A stretch of DNA of 64,000 bases from Cycas panzhihuaensis. Its lineage: Eukaryota > Cycadophyta. A model generated the notes under the pieces. That model worked only from the letters and a program-made list of their open reading frames with translations. It was not told where the DNA came from and did not search any database. The stretch covers positions 178,009,741 through 178,073,740 of the forward strand of contig CM041465.1 in the NCBI GenBank assembly GCA_023213395.1, in the 5' to 3' direction. Positions 33,881 to 44,684 of the stretch are shown here, piece after piece; position 1 is the first letter of the stretch, and every line of letters begins with the position of its first letter. A program made the translations under genes and the position numbers.

Positions 33881-34760
33881 ATTTTTTCCATACTATCTCT
33901 TTGTCAGATCGCAATTTGTTTCCATGGGGGTGGTGCATGGATTGCAATTCTCCATCTGGAATCGAACAAGCAGATTTTGATGTAGTTGCTTTGGGACAAA
34001 GTTATGTAGTTTTGGTGTTGACCTATCTCCAGTCCCAAGTAATAATTTAGTGACCCCAAATCTGTCATTTCAAATTTCTGCTGAAGTTGACTTTTGATCC
34101 ACTTGATTCCTTCTACATCATTCCCAGTAAGAAGCATATCATCCACATAAACAACAATTATTGTTATCTTGTTGTTTGTTTTCCTTATGTACAGACTGGA
34201 GTCTGCGTTACACCGAATAAACTTATTTTCTTCAAGAAAGTGATCTAGTTTTGCATACCGTGCCGCGGTGCTTTTTTAGACCATACAAAGCCTTTTTCAA
34301 TTTGCAGACTAGATTTTCTTTTCCTTGTTCTGCATATCCATCTGGTTGTTGCATATAAACCTCTTCTTCTAGTTCACCCTTTAGGAATGCACTCTTTACA
34401 TCCATCTGAGAGATTCCCCAACCTTGGGCGTGAGCAAGGCTATTCTTGTCCTTCTTGTGTTCATCTTTGCTCTTGGAGAAAGTCTCATCAAAATCTATGC
34501 CTGCAGTTTGGGTGTATCCCTTTGCAACTAACCTTGCTTTGTGTTTCTCAATTTTGCCATCGACTCCTCTCTTTGTTTTGTAGACCCATTTGCAGTTCAC
34601 AGTGAATTTATTAGCAGGTAGTTCCAGTAATTCCCATGTTTGATTCTTCTTGATTGAATTTATTTCATTGTCCATTGCTTCTCTCCATTCTAAATGATCT
34701 TTTGCTTCTTCAAAATTATGTGGTTCAACCTTGCTCAGAAGAGCTTTTGGCCTTTGCCCT
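33881..34760 (-). pseudogene. Element E reverse transcriptase
   Basis: WREAMDNEINSIKKNQTWEL, CKWVYKTKRGVDGKIEKHKA, RLVAKGYTQTAGIDFDETF, ISQMDVKSAFLKGELEEEVY, KKALYGLKK, the catalytic YVDDMLLTGND (about 34150) and FEMTDLGSLNYYLGLEIGQH. Frames are broken near 34240-34260 and 33960-33900. The order and motifs are standard copia. Confidence 0.85.
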
Positions 34761-35860
34761 CACGTTTTACATTCTAATATATTTCCTTCTTCAACAGTTT
34801 TGATATACCATTTTGGCAATTTTTTTTGTTTCTTTGACGGTGTTTCCTTGGCCAGTTGATGACGATGGACCTTCCTTTTCAATGGTGTCTCCCTGACTGA
34901 TTGGTGACAATGAATCAGCTTGTCCTTCTTCGGAAGTGATTTCTGGATCATTTCCTTTTTCAGTTTCTTGATCTTAAAGTAATTCTGATGATTTTCTTCC
35001 TCATCTTCTTGCATTACTCTGTGTTTGGCATTTTCTTGTTCCTTTTCATTTTCTATTACATTAATCTGTGAAGATTCATCAGAACTATCTTCATTAAAGA
35101 TGACATCTCTACTTACATAGATTCTATTTGTTTTGGATCTATGCACTTATATGCCTTTGAATTTTTCTTGTATCCTATCAAGACACATTCTATGCTTTTT
35201 GCATCCAATTTGGATCTTCTTTTATCGTGAATATGCACAAATGCTTGACTACCAAATACTTTAAGAAGACTTACATCGTGTTTTTGTCTGTCCAAGCTTC
35301 TTACGGGTGATGTTCTTCAATGTTACGGTTGGATTTACATTTATCAAATAGCATCTTGTCTGTTGCTTCCAATATGTCTTGGATATTTTTGTTCCATACA
35401 TCATGCTTGAGCCATTTCCATCAAAGTTCTATTCTTTCTCGGCTACTCCATTTGATTGAGTAGTATAAGGAGTTGTAACTTGTCTACGAATTCCTTTGTA
35501 CTTGCGATGGTTCGAACTCGTTTGACAAATATTCTCCTCCTCCATCGACTGATGCATTTGATTTTCATTCTGATTCCAACTCAACCACGCCTTAAATTCT
35601 TTAAATGTTTTAAAGACTTGACTTATTATGTAAAAATATACCCATACCTTTCGGTGAAGTCATCAATGAAAGTTAAGAAATATACGCATCCATTAATTGT
35701 GAGAGGTGAAATTGGGCCACGGATGTACATGTGTATCAATTCTAATTTGAATTTGAGATTTCCAAGTGCTTTCCATAAAAGGAAGTCTATGTTGTTTCCC
35801 AAGTTGACAACCTTTACAAACAAATGTATTTGAAGAAATATTAGGTAAACCATTTACCAT
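34761..35860 (-). pseudogene. Element E integrase
   Basis: GPISPLTINGCVYFLTFIDD, then broken core frames around the SDGGGEYLS and NGRAERKNRTL positions (better kept in F). At the end, LLKVFGSQAFVHIHDKRRSK, LDAKSIECVLIGYKKNSKAY and RIYVSRDVIFNEDSSDES form the copia integrase C-terminal GKGY-like segment. Compared with F, many indels lie at CTG/CAG trinucleotides. Confidence 0.8.
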
Positions 35861-36350
35861 TTCTGACTTTTCCATCTGTTTAAGTGTGTCAATTGAGAGA
35901 TGTCCATACCTTAAATGCCATACTTTATTATTAGATTTAAGAGCAGTACAAGCTTTTTCTTCCATGTAAGGAAGTACAGGGTTTGACAGAAGTTTGTAAA
36001 GGTCATTGCATCTGACCCCTTTTCCAACAATCTTCCCATCTTTTTCATGTCGAATGTGGCAATTCCTTCTTCATCAAAATGGTTCTCAACCCCTTTTGCT
36101 TAGTTGAGAAATAGAGAGAAGATTCATCTTGGATCTGGTACAAACGAGCGTTTCCAATTTTTCTTTCATTTCCATTCGAGGTTTCTGAAATGGTTCCAAT
36201 CCCTTTTATGTTAAGGGAATACTTGTCACCCAACTCCGCTGATTTGTCCATATTGTATGGATTCATGGTTTGAAACCATTCTTCCTGACTTGTCATGTGT
36301 TTAGAAGCTCCTGAGTCTATGTACCAAATGTCTTTGTCTTTTATTCCTGT
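35861..36350 (-). pseudogene. Element E protease and GAG-pre-integrase
   Basis: Protease motif WYIDSGASKHMTSQEEWF with an intact D-S-G. The GAG-pre-integrase segment is KVWHLRYGHLSIDTLKQMEK, VNGLPNISSNTFVCKGCQLG and KQHRLPF, which holds the H and C zinc ligands. One frameshift lies between the two near 36060-36000. Confidence 0.82.
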
Positions 36351-37258
36351 AACCAACGCTGTGATGAAGGCCGTTTCCTCTTCTTCTTCTTCTTCTTCCT
36401 TTTCTTTGCTGTATCCACCAATAGGTCGTTTTCCTTTATAAATTTCACTTCTTCTTTGTGGACACTGATATGGGTAGTGTCCACTTTGTCCGCAATAGCA
36501 GCATATGTCGAAGATTCTGCAATTACTGGCGAAATGTCCAGTTCGTCCACAGTTGTAACATATTCTATTTTCTCTGTTGCGTCCTCGCCCTCTGGAGTTT
36601 GACCAGCGTCCTTGTCCTCTGGAATCTGGCATTCTGTTTGGTCCTCGAAATTGTTGTCTTCCTCTTGGCCCGAGATTCAGTCTGGATGCAAATGCATCCT
36701 CCAATTCTGTCGTGTTTTCGTATCTTTTATTTCTTTGTTCCCGTCTCGTGACGGACACATCAATTCATCAAGTGTTAATTTGTCTAGCCTATCACTATCA
36801 GTGATGGTGTTGACAATTGTATCAAATGACTTTGGTAGTCTTGCCGTTACAATTTCTACAAGGTCTTGTTCGGATATTATGCCTCTAGCACTCGAGAGAT
36901 TATTTCTCACAGTGATGATTTTATGCATGAAATCTTCTACTTCTTCATTTTTCTTCATGTGAAGTTTATACAGTTCCTCTTTGAGTGCAATTATTCTCGC
37001 CTTGTTCTTTTGCCCGTATAAATTCTCCAGACATTTCCAGATTTCAAAAGCCTCATTCAGTTTTTCGACATAAATGAGAACAGAATCTGAAATAGACATT
37101 TTTAAAATGAGACTACCCATGTTGTTCCTTTTGATCCAACTTCCCAACTTATCATCACCAGTGGGTGGACGTTTCTCTGTCCTTGATGATTTCCAGGCAT
37201 TTTCATTCTCGAATGGTTTCCATTTTAATTTTCCACACATGGTAATTTGAATCACCAA
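36351..37258 (-). pseudogene. Element E Gag
   Basis: Gag core: FEIWKCLENLYGQKNKARII, ALKEELYKLHMKKNEEVEDF, TARLPKSFDTIVNTITDSDR. After a short disrupted segment come RNKRYENTTELEDAFASRL, a GRGR-rich basic part, and two intact knuckles, CYNCGRTGHFASNC and CCYCGQSGHYPYQC (about 36570-36460). An eight-or-more Glu run (TCT/TTC repeats on plus at 36378-36405) precedes protease. The Gag frame is open from 37258 to about 36750. Confidence 0.85.
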
Positions 37259-37924
37259 TTTTTACGGTTCAGACGGTGATGAGAGAGGAGGACATCTTTT
37301 TGATCAAAAGCTGTTCTAGAGGCTTGTCAAATGCAATTGTCTGAATTCCGTACAAAACCCTAGTTATGCGGCCAAAATGAAATGCACCTCAAAATGTAGG
37401 TATTTCAGCGTTCGGGATCCGAAGACGGATTCTCAAAATTTTTCTCAAGCGAGAGAAATCGGGTTTGAATGGAAAAGCGGCTAGGGCAAATTTCGGATTT
37501 AAGAAAATCTGAAAATTACTGAATTAAATCCTTGAAATGAGTTGCAAACTTGAAATCTTGTCACTCTGAGAAGATTTGGGACAGATTTTACCCGATTCTG
37601 ATTGCAAATCGATGAGATTTACGAGAAAATCTCTTGAAAAATGTGCGGACTGGTTCGAGGGCTTTTGGCAAAGCGACCTCGGATGGACTCGCTCCGGAAG
37701 AAAAGTATGCTCGGTGTCTTGGATCTACCTCCCCAACAAATTTCGCTCGATCAAGTACTTTGAAATTTTGTCGTCCAGTACAATTCCGTCAGTCCATTAC
37801 CTGAAGAAATTTGTGATCTTTAACCTTCAAAGGGCATCTCTTGCTTTTATCTTCTTTTGCACACTTGGTGAGATGATTTGTGAAGGAATTCACCAGAAGA
37901 AGAGGGATCAGATTAAACGGGCCT

Positions 37925-37936
37925 GCTCTGATACCA
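37925..37936 (-). other. Element E primer binding site
   Basis: Plus GCTCTGATACCA, minus TGGTATCAGAGC, directly abutting the LTR that starts at 37937. Confidence 0.92.
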
Positions 37937-38154
37937 TGTTGAAAAACCAGAGCAAACAATTGACAGAGGAAAGAATGTGCATACTTCTATTGAGATTCAA
38001 TTTGCTTAAATACACAAGACTTATGTAATGGTTACAACCTACTAATGTAACCGATCACTCAGATTCTGCCAAGTGGCATGATCTCATGAGTACATTTATG
38101 GGTGGGTCTAACATGACCCCCTTTCTATCCTAGATAAAACATTATATCTCAACA
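37937..38154 (-). repeat. Element E 5' LTR
   Basis: 218 bp, TGTTGAAAAACCAGAGC to ATATCTCAACA, followed by the gaatg duplication. The leader between gag and PBS (37259-37924) is non-coding. Confidence 0.92.
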
Positions 38155-38475
38155 GAATGTATATGATAGCATTAGTGTGTATGGTTGGAATGCACAAGAA
38201 ATACATTCCAACACTTATTGTATAAAGACTTATTGCTTAATAAAGGAAGAGTTACGTGAAAAGTATTGATTCTATGTGTTTTATGAGGATTGAATGATGA
38301 ATACTACTGTTTATGGTACTACTGTGTGTAAACTGTGATATAATTGTATGGAATTATGAATAAATTTGTGTGATCTAAGTATATGAAACATGTTGACTGT
38401 ATCCTAGACTAGACTACCAGTGATACCTTGACAAGTGTACCTTCTTACGAGTGTAGTGAGAAACTTAAGTCAACA
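38155..38475 (+). repeat. Element A 3' LTR, second part
   Basis: The LTR resumes at GAATGTATATGATAGC and ends AAGTCAACA, matching 12737-13058. It is followed by the atctg target duplication at 38476-38480. Confidence 0.9.
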
Positions 38476-38564
38476 ATCTGTACAATTGTACAATTGTATG
38501 ACCAAAACATAGTCAAACTGCCCTCTTTTGTTTCTGCATTCTAAACATTGATTATTTCATCAAA

Positions 38565-39051
38565 ATGGCCTCCTTTTTCTCTATGAGTAAAGTAGACAAA
38601 CTTATTGGTCATAATTACAACATATGGAAAGTAAAAATACAGGGTTTGCTAATGGCAAAAAATGCCTAGGAGATAGGGATAGGAAAAGAAACCAAACCCA
38701 CTAATATAGTGGACACAATTAGTTGGGAAGAAAAGGAAAGAATGGCCCTTTCTGCAATTTTATTGTCTTTAGGAGATGCCTTAATAAGTCACGTAGACTC
38801 TTATTACATCTTCAGCACATGCCTGGAAGATTTTAGCCTCATTAAAATAGTCAGAAAAATTAGGCACAAATTATTTCACTCAGAGAACAATTATACAAAA
38901 TCATTCTTAAGGAGGGGGAGAAAGTGTCAGATTTCATAACCAAGATTGTTGAAATAAAAAATGGCTTAATTTTTGCAGGAGACAGTTTAACCAACTTTGA
39001 ACTTGTTTATTTAATTATAAACAAATTGCCAAAATCTTTTGACACCATGGT
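38565..39051 (+). pseudogene. Element D gag, first half
   Basis: ATG at 38565 in MASFFSMSKVDKLIGHNYNI, then WKVKIQGLLMAK and ISWEEKERMALSAILLSLGD, the copia Gag entry region. Stops at codon 33 and beyond and a frameshift near 38930 break it. NKLPKSFDTMV at about 39020-39050 corresponds to RLPKSFDTIV of E. Element C interrupts it in this last codon run (TSD atggt, 39047-39051). Confidence 0.75.
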
Positions 39052-39404
39052 TGTTCGAGAACATAAAATCAAACTGGTATGTTCCCATCCGCAGAATCTT
39101 TAACCACACATAGTAAACAAACAAGAATACACATAGAAAATAAATGCACAATACACATGATTTACGTGGGAAAACCCTTTCGGGAAAAACCCACCACAAA
39201 AGATCCTTCTGGATCACATTGATTATTTCACAATTGCTTTGATACATTGACTACAGAAGGACTCAAGGCTTATATATTCTTCCAAGAGATGTCACCCGAT
39301 TAGGGTTGTGACCCTCTGAATAATTCATACCTTTTCACTTAATCACCATAGTTAAACCACATTAACATTAATCCGTGGCTTAACAAACAACTGTTGTGTT
39401 AACA
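39052..39404 (-). repeat. Element C 3' LTR
   Basis: TGTTCGAGAACATAAAATC ... GTGTTAACA on plus; a CCCCCCTTAA tract (PPT complement) follows at 39405. Confidence 0.9.
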
Positions 39405-39470
39405 TCCCCCCTTAATGTGAATGTGGGGAGCTTGCCAACTGCAACAGCTGTGTTATCATGAAGGTTGGGA

Positions 39471-41180
39471 CTATCCTGCAGCTTCTTTATCCTTGTCAAT
39501 ACATCCCCCCTCAAGGATAACATCGGTGAGTCCTAAACCAGTACGCATCTTCGTGAATTGATCTTCAGTAAGTGGCTTGGTGAACACATCCACAAGTTGG
39601 AATTCACTCTGACAGTAGTTGACCTGCAACTTCCCTGACTTGATCTGTTCACGAATGTAATGGTGTTGAATCTCGATATGCTTCGTATGCGCATGAAAAT
39701 CTGGATTCTTCGATAAACGAATGGTACTCTGATTATCAACAAAGATAATCAGATGTCCATTTAAAACTTCAAGAAACTCCAAGAGACCTTGCAACCATAC
39801 TGCTTCCTTTGCACCAACACTAAGTCCTTGATATTCAGCCTCTGTAGAAGATAGCGCCACTGTCTGCTGCTTCTTCAACTGCCACAAAATAAATCCATTA
39901 CCAATGTCAAACAGGTATCTAGTAATGGACTTCCGATCATCAGAGTCTCCTCTCCAATCAACATCCGTGTAACCATGCAACCTTATCTCTTCACCTCGAC
40001 AGTATTCAAGACCAAGATTGATTGTCCCTTTTAGATATTTCAGAATCCACTTCGCTCCAACCAAATGAGGCTCCTGAGGATTCTGCATGTAGAGGGAAAC
40101 CAATCCAACAACGTAGGCGATATCTGGTCTAGTATGAGTCAAGTAGATCAGACTCCCTACCAACTGGCGATATTTTGTTCCATCTACAGATGGTTTGGCC
40201 ATATCCTTCTGCAACCTTATGCCCTTTACACATGGTGTTGCAAAAGGTTTGCAATTTTGCATCCTAAACTTATCTAGTAGGTTCTTCACATACTGCGACT
40301 ACAACAACACGATATGATCATCCATCTGCCTGATTTGAATGCCTAAGAAATAGTGAAGTCTCTCGAGATCTATCATGTCAAATGAAGTTCCCAAATTGGA
40401 CTTGACTTTAGCAATAGCCTTGCCATAGTTACCGCTGATGATTAAATCATCCACATACACCACGCAAGCAACTGTTGAAGTCCCTCTTCTTTTTACATAT
40501 AGGTTCGGGTCGAGTTCTGAAATCTCGAAACCTTCAGCTTTCAACTTGGCATCAATTTTCTCATACCAAGCATGAGGTGCTTGTTTTAGGCCATAGATTG
40601 ACTTCTTTAACTGGCAAATAAGATGCTCCTAGCCATCCTTAACAAATCCCATAGGCTGCGACATGTAAATCTCCTCCTTTAGATTTTGATTAAGGAATGT
40701 GGACTTGACGTCCGTCTGGTGTAACTCCCAACCGTAAGCAACTGCTAAGAAAATGAGCAAGCAGACCATTGCCATTCTGGAGACTAGTGCAAACATCTCC
40801 TCATAGTCAATTCCTTCTTTTTGCTTGAATCCTTGAGTGACAAGTCTGGCCTTGTACTTGTCGACCTCTCCATTGGAGCAAAACTTTGTCTTATAGACCC
40901 ACTTGCATCCAACAAGGATCTTTGTTGGGGGAAGCAGAACCAAATCCCATGTATCGTTCTTCATCAGCGAACCATACTCTTCCTCCATCACAACTCTCCA
41001 TTGTGGATCTCCTTTCACCTCATCAAACAAATCAGGATCATTGGAGTTGTTGGTGTCTACCAATAGAGTTCGATTGGCATGCTGACTTCTTGTTCTTCTA
41101 TTATCAGTCAGGGTTTGCATCACCAAACTAGAATCTTCGATAGTCTTTCTTGCCCATAAAGGTATAGAAGGACCCATTGT
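39471..41180 (-). pseudogene. Element C reverse transcriptase and RNase H
   Basis: RT: MEEEYGSLMKNDTWDLVLLP, CKWVYKTKFCSNGEVDKYKA, RLVTQGFKQKEGIDYEEMFA, LHQTDVKSTFLNQNLKEEIY, SIYGLKQAPHAWYEKI, YVDDLIISGN (about 40450), LERLHYFLGIQIRQMDDHI. RNase H is one open frame of 272 codons (40289-39471): VGSLIYLTHTRPDIAYVVGL, GYTDVDWRGDSDDRKSITRY, QTVALSSTEAEYQGLSVGAK, FVDNQSTIRLSKNPDFHAHT, FTKPLTEDQFTKM. Only two in-frame stops (about 40629 and 40296) separate the pieces. This is the best-preserved copia catalytic region in the window. Confidence 0.9.
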
Positions 41181-42046
41181 CGGAGGTACTTCTCCTCACG
41201 GTGGCTCGTCACTGTTACACATCCCACTTGGTCTTGCTTCCTTAGGTGTTCCAGTGATTGGCTCATCGTCCTCTTCGCTTGATGAATCTAGGAATGGGAG
41301 AAGGGGGGGTAAAAAGGCTCTTCTGATGATCTTTCAGTATGATACGTCAATGAATCATGAAATTTTACATCCCGACTAACCACAGTCTTCTTCCCCTATA
41401 GATTCCATAGTCTGTAAGCTTTATTCTCATTGTAATACCCCATGAATATGCACTTTAGATTCTTCTGATTCAGCTTCTTGCGAGTATCATCTGGGATGTG
41501 GGCATATGCAATACACCCAAAGGTTCTTAAATGGCTAATAATAGGGCTTCCGATCGGTCCATTTCTCTTCGAGGGTCATGCTATAAACTGCATGAGTGGG
41601 TATCCTATTTAGAATATACACAGTAGTCGCCACAGACTTTGCCCAAAACATCGGTGGCAGTTTTTCAGCATGCACCATACACCTTGCCATCTCCATCATG
41701 GTATGGTTCTTTCGTTCAACAACTCCATTCTGTTGTGGGGTATACAGGACTGGGATCGCGGCAGAATTAATTAAACGCATGGTTGTCGTATTCCTTGCTA
41801 TTATCACTTCTTAACGACTTAATCTTTTTGTCACTCTCATTTTCCACCATCGCTTTCTAGTCACAGAAGCGATCGAAAATGTCTGAATTGTTTTTGAGAA
41901 AGTAAACCTAGGCTTCCTTGTGTAATCATCTACAAACACAAGAGTGTAACAAGCTCCTGATATTGAAGGGTTTGGGAGAGGACCCATTATATCTGAATGT
42001 ACAAGCTCCAACTTCTCCTTGGCTCTCTAAGCATTCTCCCGAGCAA
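40810..42046 (-). repeat. Tandem duplication in C, left copy
   Basis: About 1.24 kb, from RT sequence (TTTTTGCTTGAATCC on plus, about 40818) to the integrase start (CATTCTCCCGAGCAAA, about 42046). It is nearly identical to 42048-43283, which follows head to tail. Confidence 0.9.
41181..42011 (-). pseudogene. Element C integrase, second (left) copy
   Basis: MELVHSDIMGPLPNPSISGA (first catalytic Asp in HSD), VFVDDYTRK, then a shifted frame (KRWWKMRVTKRLSR where the family should have a D-N-x-K-E-Y motif), and YTPQQNGVVERKNHTMMEMA with the catalytic Glu. FWAKSVATTVYILNRIP and the acidic linker between integrase and RT follow. Confidence 0.8.
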
Positions 42047-42047
42047 A

Positions 42048-43283
42048 GATTCTTCCTTTTGCTTGAATCCTTGAGTGACAAGTCTGGCCTTGTACTTGTC
42101 CACCTCTCCATTGGAGCAGAACTTTGTCTTATAGATCCACTTGCATCCAACAAGGATCTTTGTTGGGGGAAGCAGAACCAAATCCCATGTATCGTTCTTC
42201 ATCAGCGAACCATACTCTTCCTCCATCACAACTCTCCATTGTGGATCTCCTTTCACCTCATCAAACAAATCAGGATCACTGGAGTTGTTGGTGTCTACCA
42301 ATAGAGTTCGATTGGCATGCTGACTTCTTGTTCTTCTATTATCAGTCAGGGTTTGCATCACCAAACCAGAATCTTTGATAGTCTTTCTTGCCCATAAAGG
42401 TATAGAAGGACCCATTGCCGGAGGTACTTCTTCTCGCGGTGGCTCCTCACTATTACACATCCCACTTGGTCTTGCTTCCTTAGGTGTTCCAGCGATTGGC
42501 TCATCGTCCTCTTCGCTTGATGAATCTAGGAATGGGAGAAGGGGGGGTAAAAAGGCTCTTCTGATGATCTTTCAGTATGATACGTCAATGAATCATGAAA
42601 TTTTAAATCCCAACTAACCACAGTTTTCTTCCCCTATGGATTCCATAGTCTGTAAGCTTTATTCTCATTGCAATACCCCATGAATATGCACTTTAGACTC
42701 TTCTGATTCAGCTTCTTGCAAGTATCATCTGGGATGTGGGCATATGCAATACACCCAAAGGTTCTTAAATGGCTAATGATAGGGCTTCCGACCGGTCTAT
42801 TTCTCTTCGAGGGTCATGCTATGAACTGTATGAGTGGGTACCCAGTTTAGAATATACACAACAGTTGCCACAGCCTTTGCCCAAAACATTGGTGGTAGTT
42901 TTTTAGCATGCACCATACACCTCGCCATCTCCATCATGGTATGGTTCTTTCGTTCAACAACTCCATTCTATTGTGGGGTATACAGGACTGGGATCGTGGC
43001 AGAATTAATTAAACGCATGGTTGTCGTATTCCTTGCTATTATCACTTCTTAACGACTTAATCTTTTTGTCACTTTCATTTTCCACCATCGCTTTCTAGTC
43101 ATGGAAGCGATCGAAAACGTCTGAATTGTTTTTGAGAAAGCAAACCTAGGCTTCCTGGCGTAATCATCTACAAACACAGGAGTGTAACAAGCTCCTGATA
43201 TCGAAGGGTTTGGGAGAGGACCCATTATATCTGAATGTACAAGCTCCAACTTCTCCTTGGCTCTCTAAGCATTCTCCCGAGCA
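42048..43283 (-). repeat. Tandem duplication in C, right copy
   Basis: Carries the same integrase core (MELVHSDIMGPLPNPSISGA at 43249), the NGVVERKNHTMMEM region (broken by a stop in the Q codon) and the RT start. The junction with the left copy, near 42047, fuses RT (GFKQKEES) to integrase-start sequence (LLGRMLREPRRSW). Confidence 0.9.
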
Positions 43284-43899
43284 AAAGGGTAGCGATGATG
43301 CTTGCCATACATACACCCTTCACAAACACCATTTGAGCAAGAAATAGATGGCAATTCTTCCACCATGTTCAACCTCTTCAGCAGTGCAATGCTTTTGTAG
43401 TTAAGGTGTCCTAGGCGATTATGCCAAAGTTTACTCACGTCATCAACGCTGGGAACAAAGGCATAAGACTTCTTCTGAGATTGAAATTTCTCAAACACCC
43501 AAAAGTTGTCCTTGACTTTTCCAGTAGCTATGACAGTGAAGTTCTGTTTCGGATCCTTAATCAAGCATTTATCATCGTCAAGCTCCACCTTCATGCCTTG
43601 TTTGCAGATTTTCTAGGCTGAAAGAAGGTTCAACTACATCTTGGGTACATAGTATACCCTGGTAAACTTACCTCTTGCAATGGATACTTCGTCGATACCT
43701 TCCATTGGCAAAACATGAGCATCTCCAAGGACAATTTCCGCATCACTCTGATTTTTGTTCATCGTATCAAAGTTGCGCTTCTAGTAGGAGATATGTTTTT
43801 GTGCTCTAGAGTTAAGCACCCAATAATCTCTCTGATAACTTGACTGATAAGGTCTATGCTCTGACGTAATGAGTAGCAATGCTCTTCCCTTTACCATCC
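43265..43899 (-). pseudogene. Element C GAG-pre-integrase and protease region
   Basis: 43594-43265 is open: FTVIATGKVKDNFWVFEKFQ, KLWHNRLGHLNYKSIALLKR, LPSISCSNGVCEGCMYGKHH and RYPFAREN, the copia GAG-pre-integrase zinc-binding block. The protease between 43890 and 43600 is decayed (a VLNSRA-type stretch before DNKS) with stops and no clear D-S-G. Confidence 0.8.
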
Positions 43900-44684
43900 T
43901 AACTTACTTTGTGCTTGTCATGTCTTTTGAACCAACAGTTCTTCTCTCGGTGACCATCCTTTTCGTAATAATTGCATTTTCCATTGAACTTCTTCTTGTC
44001 TTCTGAACTTTCTCCTGACCTCTGTGTGATCTTCTCCTCCTTAGCAGCCTCCTTCCTTTGAGTCTTCATGTCTAGGGCCTGACTTGATTCAGAACTTCCA
44101 AGCATACTGTGATGTTTAAGCTTGGCATCCTCCGCTAGAATTAGGTTTTTAAGCCCATCAAACGTTTCTGCCTCCATCACCTCATCTCTACCATATATGG
44201 TCTGGAAAGTGGCGAATGTAGCTGGCAGCTTTAACATGATTATTGCGAACAATAAGGCATCATCAATCGAGTTTTGCTTCAATTCTTCTAGCTTGGCCTT
44301 CAAGTCTATAATCTTGTTCAGGTAGGAGTTGATGTTGTTCTCATCTTCCACACGTGAATTGAGTAATTCCAACATCAGGGCAAGATGTCTATTCGTCTTC
44401 TTCTTCTCAAAGGTCTCACACAGTTTTGTCCATATTTCGTCCGATTCGTTTAGATTGTGAACCAAAGCTCTCTGGTTCGGCGCCAGTGACAGTTTCAACA
44501 GTCCCACGGCCATAAATTTCTTCTCTTCAAGATGAACACGCTCTTTATGGTCTAATGAAATCGCGTCCACCTTAGCCTTAGTGATACCCCAGAGTTGATT
44601 CACCATCAAAATAAGTTCCATATTGGCATTCCACTTGTTGAAATTATTACCAGTGAAGATAACCTTGGGCATAAGGTGCTCCAT
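43899..44684 (-). CDS. Element C Gag (261 codons, open)
   Basis: An uninterrupted Gag frame: MEHLMPKVIFTGNNFNKWNA, LWGITKAKVDAISLDHKER, FMAVGLLKLSLAPNQRALVH, IWTKLCETFEKKKTNRHLAL, LLNSRVEDENNINSYLNKI and MLKLPATFATFQTIYG, followed by a K/E-rich segment and the knuckle CNYYEKDGHREKNCW, in which the second Cys is Tyr. The start ATG lies at 44684. Copia Gag forms the particle that encloses the RNA. The stop at 43899 is close to where the family should run on into protease. Confidence 0.85.
   Translation of the reverse strand: MEHLMPKVIFTGNNFNKWNANMELILMVNQLWGITKAKVDAISLDHKERVHLEEKKFMAVGLLKLSLAPNQRALVHNLNESDEIWTKLCETFEKKKTNRHLALMLELLNSRVEDENNINSYLNKIIDLKAKLEELKQNSIDDALLFAIIMLKLPATFATFQTIYGRDEVMEAETFDGLKNLILAEDAKLKHHSMLGSSESSQALDMKTQRKEAAKEEKITQRSGESSEDKKKFNGKCNYYEKDGHREKNCWFKRHDKHKVS

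Larger units (their letters stand above)
32982..38154 (-). mobile_element. Ty1/copia element E, inserted in the 3' LTR of A
   Basis: A 5.17 kb minus-strand element. LTRs of 218 bp (32982-33199 and 37937-38154) differ at about 5 positions (2 percent). The TSD gaatg is perfect (32977-32981, 38155-38159). All copia domains occur in order, but frames are broken by many small changes, a large share of them at CAG/CTG sites relative to element F. Same family as F. Confidence 0.93.
12216..38475 (+). mobile_element. Ty3/gypsy element A (Tat-like), nested host of B and E
   Basis: LTRs at 12216-13058 and 32451-38475 (the latter split by E) flank a complete gag-pol plus a third ORF. The TSD atctg is perfect (12211-12215 and 38476-38480). 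Without B and E the element is about 10.6 kb. Order: LTR, leader, Gag with four knuckles, protease, second Gag-like domain, RT, RNase H, integrase, tandem repeats (interrupted by B), third ORF, LTR. From 13309 to 17736 the coding sequence stays in a single frame broken only by point stops, so the ancestor had a fused Gag-Pol. Frameshifts near 17700, 18030 and 18700 break Pol. No chromodomain is seen after integrase, which fits non-chromoviral plant gypsy. Confidence 0.9.

Noticed and set aside
36458-36962. Plus-strand frames of about 100 codons opposite element E Gag
   Set aside because: Shadow frames of Gag; Cys/Leu/Phe-rich peptides mirror the knuckle and Glu-rich coding strand, and the same shadows recur opposite F.
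37920-37940. GCTCTGATACCA motifs as possible tRNA gene ends
   Set aside because: They are primer binding sites next to LTRs (also at 6126, 9415, 50722, 51418); no cloverleaf precedes them.
40821-41131. Overlapping plus-strand frames repeated at 42124-42378
   Set aside because: They recur only because the C interior is tandemly duplicated; the real frame is RT on the minus strand.
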